Origin: Paracoccus tegillarcae
GTDB lineage: Bacteria > Pseudomonadota > Alphaproteobacteria > Rhodobacterales > Rhodobacteraceae
Assembly: GCF_002847305.1 (NCBI RefSeq)
Contig: NZ_CP025408.1
Coordinates: 604,001 to 668,000, forward strand
Length of the DNA: 64,000 bases
Direction of reading: 5' to 3'
How positions within the stretch are numbered: position 1 is the first letter of the stretch; every line of letters starts with the position of its first letter. The notes beneath the pieces are model-generated. The model saw only the letters and a list, made by a program, of their open reading frames with translations. It was not told the origin of the DNA and made no database searches. Positions 54,688 through 62,803 of this stretch are shown here, in pieces. The translations under genes were made by a program, and so were the position numbers.

Positions 54688-55431
54688 TCAGCTGAACAGG
54701 ATGCCGCCATTGATGTCGACATTCGCGCCGGTGATGAAGGCGGAATCGTCGCAGGCGAGGAACAGAACCAGATTTCCGATATCCTCGGGCGTGCCCTGAC
54801 GCTTGACCGGTGAGGCTGCCTCGAAGCCCCTGCGCGCCTCGTCCCTGGTGTGGATATTGTGAAAATCGGTGTCGATCATGCCGGGGCACAGCGCGTTGAC
54901 GCGAATATCGGGGCCCAACTCCTTGGCCAGTCCGCGCGTCATCGTCATCACCGCGCCCTTGGACGTGGCATAGGCCACCGAACCCGGCCCGCCGCCATCC
55001 CGCGCGGCCTGACTGGCCAGATTGACAATCGCACCGGATTTCAGATGCGGCAGGCAGGCTTTGACCATCAGGAAAACACTGGTCAGATTCAGGTCCATGA
55101 CCGCCTGCCAATGTTCGAGCGACATTTCGGAAATGGTCTTGCGCGAGATCAGCCCGCCGGTGTTGTTCACCAGTATATCGACGCCGCCGAATTCCTCGAC
55201 GGTCTTGCCGACCAGTCCGTCAACGCCCTCTTGCGTGTTCAGGTCGCCCTGCAGCGCAAAGGCGTTGCCGCCAGCGGCCTTGATCTCTTCGACAGCGCGG
55301 TCCGCGCCCTCGCTGCTGGAGAAATAGTTGATCGCGACATTCGCGCCCTCGCTGGCAAGCTTGATCGCGCAGGCCCGGCCGATGTCGCGACCACCGCCGG
55401 TGATGATCGCCGTTTTTCCCTGAAGTTTCAT
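54688..55431 (-). CDS. SDR oxidoreductase, likely DEH reductase of alginate catabolism
   Basis: A 247-residue classical short-chain dehydrogenase. The cofactor motif TGGGRDIG (11-18) replaces the usual TGxxxGIG with Asp, and NNTGG replaces NNAG. The active site is Ser140, Tyr154 and Lys158 in 'NLASQAARDGGGPGSVAYATSKGAV' (key: GGGPGSVAYATSKG). 'NALCPGMIDTDFH' follows. From memory, Agrobacterium Atu3026, next to the alginate lyase Atu3025, has the same GGGRDIG and GGGPG features and reduces DEH to KDG with NAD(P)H. It is the last gene of the ABC-lyase unit, 21 bases after the lyase. AAAGGA precedes the ATG at 55429-55431. Confidence 0.82.
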   Translation of the reverse strand: MKLQGKTAIITGGGRDIGRACAIKLASEGANVAINYFSSSEGADRAVEEIKAAGGNAFALQGDLNTQEGVDGLVGKTVEEFGGVDILVNNTGGLISRKTISEMSLEHWQAVMDLNLTSVFLMVKACLPHLKSGAIVNLASQAARDGGGPGSVAYATSKGAVMTMTRGLAKELGPDIRVNALCPGMIDTDFHNIHTRDEARRGFEAASPVKRQGTPEDIGNLVLFLACDDSAFITGANVDINGGILFS

Positions 55432-55451
55432 GGTATTTCCTTTCATGGATC

Positions 55452-57806
55452 TTATTTGGCCGGTGTATTGCCGACGTCAAAGGTTTTGGGGACGATAACC
55501 TTGAAGCTGCGCTCATCGGCATCGGTAAAATACAGGTCGCAATCGTAGCCCTGATCGTCGAGAAAGCTGAAGACACGCCGTGGCGCGGTCAGCGGATAAG
55601 GAACCAATAGCGTTGCGAGCCGGTGCCGGGTGGCCTTTGGGAACGTGGCTTTCAGGCAGGTGCTGAGCGGCAGACCTTCGATTTCTGCCTGGTCCACGCC
55701 GTCAAAACCGGTTTCCTGAGACAGCGCAGGCCCGCCCGCCTCGGACCACAGAAACTGGCCGTAGAAACCAGCCCGCTCGCCGGTATAGCGAAAGGTGCTG
55801 CCGCCCAGTACCATCGGCGCATTGGCATGCAGCAGCCAGTCGATTTCGACCGGCTTGTCGGCGTCGATGTTGTCGACGATCACGAAGTACTGGTTGTTGA
55901 CGAAATACACCTCGCGCAGCACGGACGTGACCTCGGGCGAGCGCGACTGATAGGCGGCGGTCGCGTCGCCCTGCACAAAGATGTGGTCGCCGCGATCCTC
56001 GGCTGTGACGATCCGCCCGGCAGCCCGCATCGCCTGCGCCTTGTCCTTGTCGGCATATTGCCCATGACCATTGATCAGGATGGCGTTCTTTGACCGGGTC
56101 TGCCGCCGCCAGCCCTGATGCATGGTGCTGTTGAAGGCGACGTAATGGCCTGACTGGATTGCCAGATCCTCACCAAAGGCCGATAGACAAAACGCATTCT
56201 GATCGCCGTGGCTGTGGCTGATAGAACCATAGGGTGAGGACTTCATCACGAACTGGATATGGTTCGCCGGATCCTGCATTCGGTATTGCATCCCGACCCA
56301 GCCAATACCCTTGAACCAGCGCAGAACGTCGTCATCGGCGGGCGGCACGGCCTCGATGATCGGGAAATCTGTGCGATAGGCCATCTCGTCGAAGTTGAAG
56401 TCCCACCAGCCCCAATTATAAAAGGCTTTTTCCGTGCCCGGATTGGTGCGCTTGATCTGATCATAATACCACTGATAGGCGCCATCGCCCGTCACGCCCG
56501 CATACTGGCGCAGGTTGTAGCCGATTTTGACAGCGGGCAGATCGCCCATCGTGCTGTCGTCGCCAAAGGTGGCACGCCTTGTATCGGGTGCCTTGGTATA
56601 AAGCGGGAAGTCCCCGGTTTTCTGGAAGAACGGGCGCTCGTACAGATTGATGCCGGAATAGCCCTTCAGCAGATTTGCCGCGTCGATCAGATAGGCCATG
56701 CCCGTCATCCAGTAATGCGGCCCCTCGGCCCAGCCACCCTGTTGATCGCCCCAGGGTGAATAGACCGTGAAGAGGAATTCCACCGAATAGTTCAGCCAAT
56801 CCTCGGCCTCGGCCTCATCGTCGAGCAGCGCGATAGAGGCCGGGATCAGCACAGCCGACACGGCACGCACCGCATGGCTGTCATAGGGAAAGAGGTGGAT
56901 CCTGGCATTGTTGATCAGATGTTCGGCAGTTTCGCGCGTCCGGGCCAGCAGGGCCGCGCGCACGTCGGCGCGTTCATCCTCGGTCAGGTGATCATGCAGC
57001 CAGTCATAACCCCAGGCCAGCGCCAGATTGACGCGAAACGCCCATTCATCGGTATAACTGCGCGAGGTGGTGCCGGCCGGGTTCCAGCCCGCAGCCGACA
57101 GCAACCATTCCTTGGCCCGCGCGATCATATCCGCGTCCTGCGTGACAGCGCCGCCGATGGCAAGGTGACGGATGGCGTAAAGCAGTTCCTGGCAGTCGAT
57201 ATAGGTCTGCCGCCAGATCGAGGCCACGCGCTTGTTATCCGGGTAGCCCGCAGGTTCGTCCATGACAGGCCGGTCCATCCATGGCTGGACGGATTCCTCG
57301 TAAAAGGTCGACCATGTGCAATGATCCGCGTCCCGGGTGACGTCCTTGCGGAACTGCGCCAGCCGATCAGGGGTCAGCCACAGCCGGGGATGCGCGCGGG
57401 TGGCATGCGCAAACCGCGACGCACGGCGGGCCAACGGGGTTTGCGGCAAATCATCGGCCAGATCAAAGCTGCGATCGCTGCTCCATTGCGTGACGGGCTT
57501 GCCGGTCTGGGCATCGCAGACCGCATAGGACCAGTGATAGCGGCCCGGCGGCAGCGGCGCATCCGGGGTAAAGAAATTCAGCGCCACATCGGTAAAGACA
57601 TGCGTCTTGTCAGCCGGATATCCCGCATCGGTCGAGATCCGCAGCACATAGCGCGCCTCGTCCTCGATCACGGGCAGCCAGGTAAAGCGCGGCGGGTTCT
57701 CGACCAGCGTATCCGCCTCGGTCGGACCGTATTGAATCGTCAGGCGGCCGGCCTTGGGCTCATCCAGCGCGGGCAATTTCGATTTGGGTCTGACGGCCGT
57801 ATTCAT
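55452..57806 (-). CDS. PL15-family exolytic oligoalginate lyase
   Basis: A 784-residue enzyme with no signal peptide, so it acts in the cytoplasm. It has an N-terminal DUF4962-type domain, a central alpha/alpha barrel, and a C-terminal heparinase II/III-like beta domain ('SISHSHGDQNAFCLSAFGE', key: HSHGDQNAF). The catalytic residues of Agrobacterium Atu3025 (His311 base, Tyr365 acid, and His531) are found at the same numbers here: H311 in 'YDSHAVRAV', Y365 in 'WAEGPHYWMTG', H531 in 'SISHSHGDQN'. Arg199 and Arg314 also align. It releases unsaturated monouronate from oligoalginate ends. It lies between the AlgQ-like receptor and the DEH-reductase-like SDR, as in the Agrobacterium locus. Heparinase annotation would be misleading. 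Confidence 0.92.
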   Translation of the reverse strand: MNTAVRPKSKLPALDEPKAGRLTIQYGPTEADTLVENPPRFTWLPVIEDEARYVLRISTDAGYPADKTHVFTDVALNFFTPDAPLPPGRYHWSYAVCDAQTGKPVTQWSSDRSFDLADDLPQTPLARRASRFAHATRAHPRLWLTPDRLAQFRKDVTRDADHCTWSTFYEESVQPWMDRPVMDEPAGYPDNKRVASIWRQTYIDCQELLYAIRHLAIGGAVTQDADMIARAKEWLLSAAGWNPAGTTSRSYTDEWAFRVNLALAWGYDWLHDHLTEDERADVRAALLARTRETAEHLINNARIHLFPYDSHAVRAVSAVLIPASIALLDDEAEAEDWLNYSVEFLFTVYSPWGDQQGGWAEGPHYWMTGMAYLIDAANLLKGYSGINLYERPFFQKTGDFPLYTKAPDTRRATFGDDSTMGDLPAVKIGYNLRQYAGVTGDGAYQWYYDQIKRTNPGTEKAFYNWGWWDFNFDEMAYRTDFPIIEAVPPADDDVLRWFKGIGWVGMQYRMQDPANHIQFVMKSSPYGSISHSHGDQNAFCLSAFGEDLAIQSGHYVAFNSTMHQGWRRQTRSKNAILINGHGQYADKDKAQAMRAAGRIVTAEDRGDHIFVQGDATAAYQSRSPEVTSVLREVYFVNNQYFVIVDNIDADKPVEIDWLLHANAPMVLGGSTFRYTGERAGFYGQFLWSEAGGPALSQETGFDGVDQAEIEGLPLSTCLKATFPKATRHRLATLLVPYPLTAPRRVFSFLDDQGYDCDLYFTDADERSFKVIVPKTFDVGNTPAK

Positions 57807-57890
57807 TGGAATGGGTTCCTTGGGAAACGTGTGTGAGATGCCAGGCGGGCGTGGGGGCGCGGCAGCAAACCTGCCGCGCCAAGGTGATCG

Positions 57891-59462
57891 TCACGCGTCG
57901 CCATATTGGCGCTGATAGGCTGAATTCATGACCTCGATGACATCCTGATAGCCCATCTTTTCCAGCGTCTGGATGTAGTCGTCCCAGTCCGCCACGACGT
58001 CGCCGGTGCCCAGTATCCAGGCCTGTTGACGTTCCAGCATATAGGTCCGGATCGAAGGCCAGTATTTGTCGTAGACGGCCTGTTCTTCGGGATTGAACGA
58101 AACGCCCAGGAACTGGTCGATCAGCAGATCATTCGCTTCGTAGAGTTCAATCCCGGCCCGTGCCTCTTCGGAGGTCCACTGCCATTCATAGCGATAGTCC
58201 ATCCAGTAGCCGCGATAGATCTGAGCACCTTCCAGATACATCTGGCTGTTCACAGGCGTCGCGCTGTTCAGAACCTCGGGCTTGAAGGTGGGCTCGCCAT
58301 CGACCATGTCCCAGGTCTTACCCTCGACACCAAAATTCGACAGGTTGCGGCCCTCGGGCGTGAACCAGAAGTCGAAATACCTGATCGTCTCGACCGGATG
58401 CTCGTTCATATAGCTGATCGCCCAGCCATCCGGTTTGATCGGAATGCGACGATGTTCTTCGATCCGCTTGCCCGAAACCGATGCCGGCGGCAGGAAGGGG
58501 ACGAAGTTGAAACCTTCTACCGTGTCCTTCAGGGCCAGATTGTAGCCAGAGGTCGAGGCAAACCAGTCATGGGTCATGCCGCCAAGGTTTTCGGACAACA
58601 GAAAATCGCGCGACGACGAGCCGCGGGTAAAGATTTCCGGGTCGATCAGCCCTTCGGCATACCACTTGGCGATATTGGCGATACCATCGCGATAGGCATC
58701 CTGGGCATAGGGATGCACCAACTTGCCTTCGTCATTGACGTAGAAGTCATGATAGGTGTCCGAACCCGAGGACCGCGCATCCCAAAGTGTAAGCAGACGG
58801 TTCACCTCTTCCCAATCGCGGGCGAAATATGGGATTTCGTCCTTGCGGCCATTGCCATTGGGATCGTCGTTACGAAATGCCGTCAGCACTTCGTAAAGCT
58901 CGTCCACGTTCTGCGGCTGCTCCAGACCCAGCTTGTCCAGCCAATCCTGACGGATATACCAGGCGCGACCGAACTCTCCATCCGGCAGGTAGGGGATATA
59001 GTAGTAATTGCCGTCTGCGGCCGAAATAGCGGCCTGCAACTCGGGATGGGCATCCCAAAAGGCCTGAATATGCGGGGCATGTTCCGCGACCAGCTCGTTC
59101 AGCGGCACAAAGGCACCCTCTGGGCCATACTGGTTGACGGGCTGCTTGATCTGGTTTCCGCCCACGATATCAGGCAGGTCGCCCTGCGCGATCAGCAGGT
59201 TCATGGCCTCGGCCGCGTCGGTGCTGTTCCGGCCCGCGGTGGCGTCTGTCAGGTGAATGCCCGTCATCTCACGCGCGGCTGTTTCGACCGGATATATGTC
59301 GCTGGGTGAGCCGCCAACGCCGTAGCCCTGGGCGCGCGGCCAGTGCAGGTGGATCGTCAGTTCCAGCGGATCATCGACGATCCGAAGATTGTCGTGTGCG
59401 AGGGCGGGGGCCGTCAGGGCAGTCGTTGCCAGAATGGCCAGTGCCGGTGTCAATTTAAGCAT
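57891..59462 (-). CDS. algQ: Oligoalginate-binding protein of the ABC importer (AlgQ-like)
   Basis: A 523-residue periplasmic receptor with a signal peptide (LAILATTALTAPALA|HD) and no lipobox. It is unusually long for a binding protein, as in the AlgQ/LplA-type group. An EF-hand-like calcium site is visible: Asp200, Asn202, Asn204, Arg206, Asp208, Glu209 in 'DDPNGNGRKDEIPYF', matching the Ca site recalled in Sphingomonas AlgQ1/AlgQ2. Other landmarks are 'WYIRQDWLDKLGLEQPQNVDELYEVLTAF' (key: IRQDWLDKLGL) and 'FWFTPEGRNLSNFGVEGKTW' (key: GVEGKTW). AGGGAGG lies before the ATG at 59460-59462. It is followed by the PL15 lyase. Confidence 0.88.
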   Translation of the reverse strand: MLKLTPALAILATTALTAPALAHDNLRIVDDPLELTIHLHWPRAQGYGVGGSPSDIYPVETAAREMTGIHLTDATAGRNSTDAAEAMNLLIAQGDLPDIVGGNQIKQPVNQYGPEGAFVPLNELVAEHAPHIQAFWDAHPELQAAISAADGNYYYIPYLPDGEFGRAWYIRQDWLDKLGLEQPQNVDELYEVLTAFRNDDPNGNGRKDEIPYFARDWEEVNRLLTLWDARSSGSDTYHDFYVNDEGKLVHPYAQDAYRDGIANIAKWYAEGLIDPEIFTRGSSSRDFLLSENLGGMTHDWFASTSGYNLALKDTVEGFNFVPFLPPASVSGKRIEEHRRIPIKPDGWAISYMNEHPVETIRYFDFWFTPEGRNLSNFGVEGKTWDMVDGEPTFKPEVLNSATPVNSQMYLEGAQIYRGYWMDYRYEWQWTSEEARAGIELYEANDLLIDQFLGVSFNPEEQAVYDKYWPSIRTYMLERQQAWILGTGDVVADWDDYIQTLEKMGYQDVIEVMNSAYQRQYGDA

Positions 59463-59488
59463 GGTTTCCTCCCTAAAAGTTTTTACGG

Positions 59489-60370
59489 TCATTCCTTCAC
59501 CCCACCCAGAAGCAGGCCCTTGTTGAAGTATTTCTGCATGAAGGGGTAAATCAGCAGGATCGGAATGATTGAGCAGACGATGATCGCGGCGCTGACGGTC
59601 TCGAACGAATAGGCCGCGCTCAGCAGCGAGGTTGCGAACTCCTCATCATCCGACAGTTCGACGATGACCTGGCGCAGATAGACCTGCAGCGGGATCTTGT
59701 CCTCATCCTGCAACAGCACCATGGCCCAGAAAAAGCCGTTCCAGCGCGAGACGATGCAAAACAGCGCAACCGTCGCAATCGCTGGCTTGGACAGCGGCAT
59801 ATAGACCTTCCACAGCACCTGGAATTCATTGGCGCCGTCCATCCGTGCGGCCTCTTCAAAGCTTTGCGGAATGCCCTCGAAGAAATTGCGCAGCAGGATG
59901 ATGTTGAAGCCGTTGACGGCAAACCCGATGATGATGCCAAAGTAGCTGTCGAGCAGGCCCAGATCGCGCATGTTCAGAAAGAACGGGATCAGGCCGGCGT
60001 TGAACCACATGGTAAACGCCACCGTCAGGTTCCAGAAGCGCCGCCCGAAAAGCTGCGGGCGCGACAGGGCGTAGGCGCCGGGAATAATGAACGCCAGGCT
60101 CATCAACGTCCCGAAGATCGTGTAGATGAAGGTGTTCGCATACGAGGTCCAGAACAACGGCTCGCTGAGCACCTGCTTATAGGCTTCGATGGTGAAACCG
60201 ACCGGGGTCAGGATGACGTTGCCCGCCCGCGCCTCAAAGCCGGTACTTAGCGACAGCGAGGTGATGTAGATGAACGGGTACAGTGTCGAAAGGGCGAACA
60301 ACCCGATCAGGATCATGTTGATAATGACGAAGATCCTGTCGCCGCGAGAATAGAGATTCATATTGGTCAT
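59489..60370 (-). CDS. algM2: ABC importer permease (AlgM2-like)
   Basis: A 293-residue permease with six membrane helices. The carbohydrate-type EAA loop is 'SFEEAARMDGANEFQVLWKVYMPLSKPAIATVAL' (key: EEAARMDGANEFQVLWKVYMPLSKP), which docks with the ATPase. 'GLIPFFLNMRDLGLLDSYFGIIIGFAVNGFNIILLRNFFEGIP' (key: ILLRNFFEGIP) and 'LLIYPFMQKYFNKGLLLGGVKE' (key: YPFMQKYFNKGLLLG) match the LplC/AlgM2 group. It is 14 bases after the AlgM1-like gene and 26 bases before algQ. Confidence 0.9.
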   Translation of the reverse strand: MTNMNLYSRGDRIFVIINMILIGLFALSTLYPFIYITSLSLSTGFEARAGNVILTPVGFTIEAYKQVLSEPLFWTSYANTFIYTIFGTLMSLAFIIPGAYALSRPQLFGRRFWNLTVAFTMWFNAGLIPFFLNMRDLGLLDSYFGIIIGFAVNGFNIILLRNFFEGIPQSFEEAARMDGANEFQVLWKVYMPLSKPAIATVALFCIVSRWNGFFWAMVLLQDEDKIPLQVYLRQVIVELSDDEEFATSLLSAAYSFETVSAAIIVCSIIPILLIYPFMQKYFNKGLLLGGVKE

Positions 60371-60383
60371 GACATGCCCTCCC

Positions 60384-61379
60384 TTACCAAAGCGAGGTGC
60401 GCGAATAGCGCTTGGAGATTGTGTTTGCGGTCATCACCAGGACGAATGCGACAACGGCGTTGAACAGCCCGGCTGCGGCGGCAAGATCGTATTGACCGCC
60501 TTGCAGGCCCTGCCGGTAGATGAAGGTGTTCACCACGTCGGCTGTCTCGTAAGTCGCAGGCTGATAGAGCAGGATGATCATCTCGAATGACACTTCGAGC
60601 ATGTTCCCGATGCGGATGATCAGCATGATGATGATCGTGGGAAGGATCGACGGAAGCGTGATTTTCCACATCATCTGCCAGCGCGAGGCACCGTCCACGA
60701 CCGCGCTTTCGTAAAGCGTGGGCGAGATACCGGCGATGGCTGCCAGATAGACGATCGACTGAAAGCCTGCTTCTTGCCAGATCCCGGTGCCGACAAAGAT
60801 CGGCCTGAACCATTCAGGCTTGGTCAGGAAATAGATCGGCTCGATCCCGAACCAGCCAAGGGCCGTATTCACGATGCCGGCGGATGGCGAGAAGGCCGTG
60901 ATCACAATCCCCGCGATAATCACCGATGAGATGAAATGCGGCAGATAAACAATGGTTTGGGCGCTTTTCTTGAAAAACTGATTCAACACCTCGTTGAACA
61001 TCAGCGCCAATATGATCGGCATTGGAAAGCCGAAGATCAGGCTGAGCATACTGATATAGATCGTGTTGCGCACGGCCCGCAGGAACTGGTCATTGCTGAA
61101 CAGAGTCTGGAAATGCTCCAGCCCGACCCAGGGGCTGCCCGCGACGCCGCGAAAGACGCTGTAATCCTTGAACGCGATTTGCAGCCCGTACATCGGTTTG
61201 TAGAGAAAAATCAGCAGCCACAGGATCGTCGGCAGCAGCAACACATACAGTTGCCATTCGCGGCGAAGGTGGTCGCCAACGCGCTGCATGCGACCGGGCG
61301 GCGTATAGTGCAGCGCCTCTTGCGCCTCGATCACCAACTCCTCGGTGGAACCGGTGTTTCCCTGACCCGTGATACTCAT
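60384..61379 (-). CDS. algM1: ABC importer permease (AlgM1-like)
   Basis: A 331-residue permease with six core helices plus an extended cytoplasmic head (about 1-40). 'YVLLLPTILWLLIFLYKPMYGLQIAFKDY' (key: IFLYKPMYGLQIAFKDYS) is the first helix of the LplB/AlgM1 group. The EAA loop is 'PTLYESAVVDGASRWQMMWKITLPSILPTIIIMLI' (key: ESAVVDGASRWQMMWKITLPSI). Its ATG overlaps the stop of the ATPase gene (ATGA). Together with AlgM2 it forms the heterodimeric channel. Confidence 0.9.
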   Translation of the reverse strand: MSITGQGNTGSTEELVIEAQEALHYTPPGRMQRVGDHLRREWQLYVLLLPTILWLLIFLYKPMYGLQIAFKDYSVFRGVAGSPWVGLEHFQTLFSNDQFLRAVRNTIYISMLSLIFGFPMPIILALMFNEVLNQFFKKSAQTIVYLPHFISSVIIAGIVITAFSPSAGIVNTALGWFGIEPIYFLTKPEWFRPIFVGTGIWQEAGFQSIVYLAAIAGISPTLYESAVVDGASRWQMMWKITLPSILPTIIIMLIIRIGNMLEVSFEMIILLYQPATYETADVVNTFIYRQGLQGGQYDLAAAAGLFNAVVAFVLVMTANTISKRYSRTSLW

Positions 61380-62479
61380 GCTGCACGCGTCTGGCCGGCG
61401 AGGGCCATACCCGTTTTGGCGTCAAAGACCTTGATCAGATCCGCAGGGACGGTGAAGCCGGTCACGGCATCCAAGCGGTCCATATTGCCCAGTGTGTCGG
61501 TCCGTATCACGAACAGATTGCCGTCGATATTGGCGTGCAACAATGCCTCAGAGCCAAGTGTCTCGACCAGATCGACCTCGCATTGAACCGATCCCGGCAC
61601 GGCTTCGGTCGCGATCTGGGCATATTCGGGGCGAATGCCCACGATCACCTCGCGCCCGACTGCATTCTGCAACTCGGGCAAGGGCGCCAAGGCAATGCTC
61701 TGCCCGGCAAATTCTGCGGCGGGTCCGTTTTCACCTGCGGCGATTACGGCGTTGATCTGGTTCATCGGCGGCGAGCCAAGGAAACCCGCGACGAATGCAT
61801 TGGCGGGGTTCAGGAACAGCTCCATCGGGGTGCCGATCTGCTCGATCCGGCCGTCATGCATGACGACGATCCGGTCAGCCAGCGTCATCGCCTCGACCTG
61901 ATCATGGGTGACATAGATGCTGGTTACGCCAAGTCGTTTGTGCAGCCGTTTGATTTCGGCGCGCATCTGTGTGCGCAGCTTGGCATCCAGGTTCGACAGC
62001 GGCTCGTCGAAGAGTAAGACCTTGGGCCGCCGCACAATCGCGCGACCCATCGCCACGCGCTGCCGCTGCCCGCCCGACAAGTCTGCCGGACGACGTTCCA
62101 GATACTGGGTCAGGCCAAGAATGCCGCCGACCTCTTCCACGGCGGCGGCGATGTTATCCTTGCTTTCCTTGCGGATGCGCAGGCCGAAAGCGATGTTATC
62201 AGCCACGTTCAGATGCGGATAAAGCGCGTAGTTCTGGAAAACCATCGCCACATCGCGATCTTTCGGCGCGACGCGATTGACCATTCGCCCGTCGATGATC
62301 AGCTGCCCGTCAGAAATCTCTTCGAGGCCCGCGACCATCCGCAGCGTCGTTGATTTGCCGCAACCCGAGGGCCCGACCAGAACGACGAACTCTTTCTCTT
62401 TCACCTCAAGGTCGATCCCATGAACCACCTGAACGGCGCCATAGGCCTTGACGATGCTTTTAAGCTGAACCCCTGACAT
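61376..62479 (-). CDS. algS: ABC importer ATPase (AlgS/MalK-like)
   Basis: A 367-residue MalK-type ATPase. The Walker A is GPSGCGKST (36-44). 'FQNYALYPHLNVADNIAFGL' is the Q-loop region, the signature is LSGGQRQRVAMGRAIVR, and the Walker B is 'VLLFDEPLSNLDAKLR'. 'YVTHDQVEAMTLADRI' holds the switch His. A C-terminal TOBE domain contains 'VGIRPEYAQIA'. The ATG at 62477-62479 follows GGGAGG. It is the first gene of the AlgS-M1-M2-Q-lyase-SDR unit. Operators at 62598-62629 lie upstream of it. Confidence 0.94.
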   Translation of the reverse strand: MSGVQLKSIVKAYGAVQVVHGIDLEVKEKEFVVLVGPSGCGKSTTLRMVAGLEEISDGQLIIDGRMVNRVAPKDRDVAMVFQNYALYPHLNVADNIAFGLRIRKESKDNIAAAVEEVGGILGLTQYLERRPADLSGGQRQRVAMGRAIVRRPKVLLFDEPLSNLDAKLRTQMRAEIKRLHKRLGVTSIYVTHDQVEAMTLADRIVVMHDGRIEQIGTPMELFLNPANAFVAGFLGSPPMNQINAVIAAGENGPAAEFAGQSIALAPLPELQNAVGREVIVGIRPEYAQIATEAVPGSVQCEVDLVETLGSEALLHANIDGNLFVIRTDTLGNMDRLDAVTGFTVPADLIKVFDAKTGMALAGQTRAA

Positions 62480-62803
62480 TTCGCCTCCCTCTGATGCGGC
62501 CACCCTGCAAAACAGGGCTACGGAACGTGCGATCCTCGGTCGCGCATCCCGGCTGATCTTGCCCCTGCCAGACAAATGATTCGCCAACAGGTCAAATTTG
62601 GTATACTAGTAATATAACTGGAATACTAGTAAAAATAGCGCATAGGTTGTTTGCCGCCAGAAACGCGAGACGCGATGAGAACTTTCGAGATCACTGCCCT
62701 GCCGATTGCGGCAACCGACGCGCCGCCCGAGGGTCAGGCCGCCAACGCGCTGGATTCGCCACCAGTATCTGGTTATGTAGCCCAAGCTTTGGAGGCGATA
62801 CGA
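62480..62803. promoter_or_regulatory. Divergent control region of algS and gntR with operator repeats
   Basis: This 324-base region contains two direct copies of the operator motif, TTGGTATACTAG (62598-62609) and CTGGAATACTAG (62618-62629), spaced 20 bases apart, about two helical turns. A further palindrome, ACCAG-TAT-CTGGT (62761-62773), lies 31 bases before the gntR start. The motifs resemble those at 54108-54142 and the recalled TTGGTATACCAA type of GntR/FadR uronate regulators. AT-rich stretches (62595-62640) suit promoter boxes. Confidence 0.65.

Noticed and set aside
55452..57806. Annotation as heparin/heparan lyase
   Set aside because: The heparinase II/III-like domain is shared, but the whole length, catalytic-residue numbering and neighbours point to PL15 alginate lyase.
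58026..59309. A 427-codon plus-strand frame opposite the AlgQ-like gene
   Set aside because: Composition is shadow-like, and the opposite strand has a signal peptide, ribosome-binding site and family motifs.
62651..62803. N-terminal extension of the GntR regulator from TTG 62651 or ATG 62675
   Set aside because: It has no ribosome-binding site, contains a palindrome, and does not look like a GntR N-terminus; GGAGG supports 62804.
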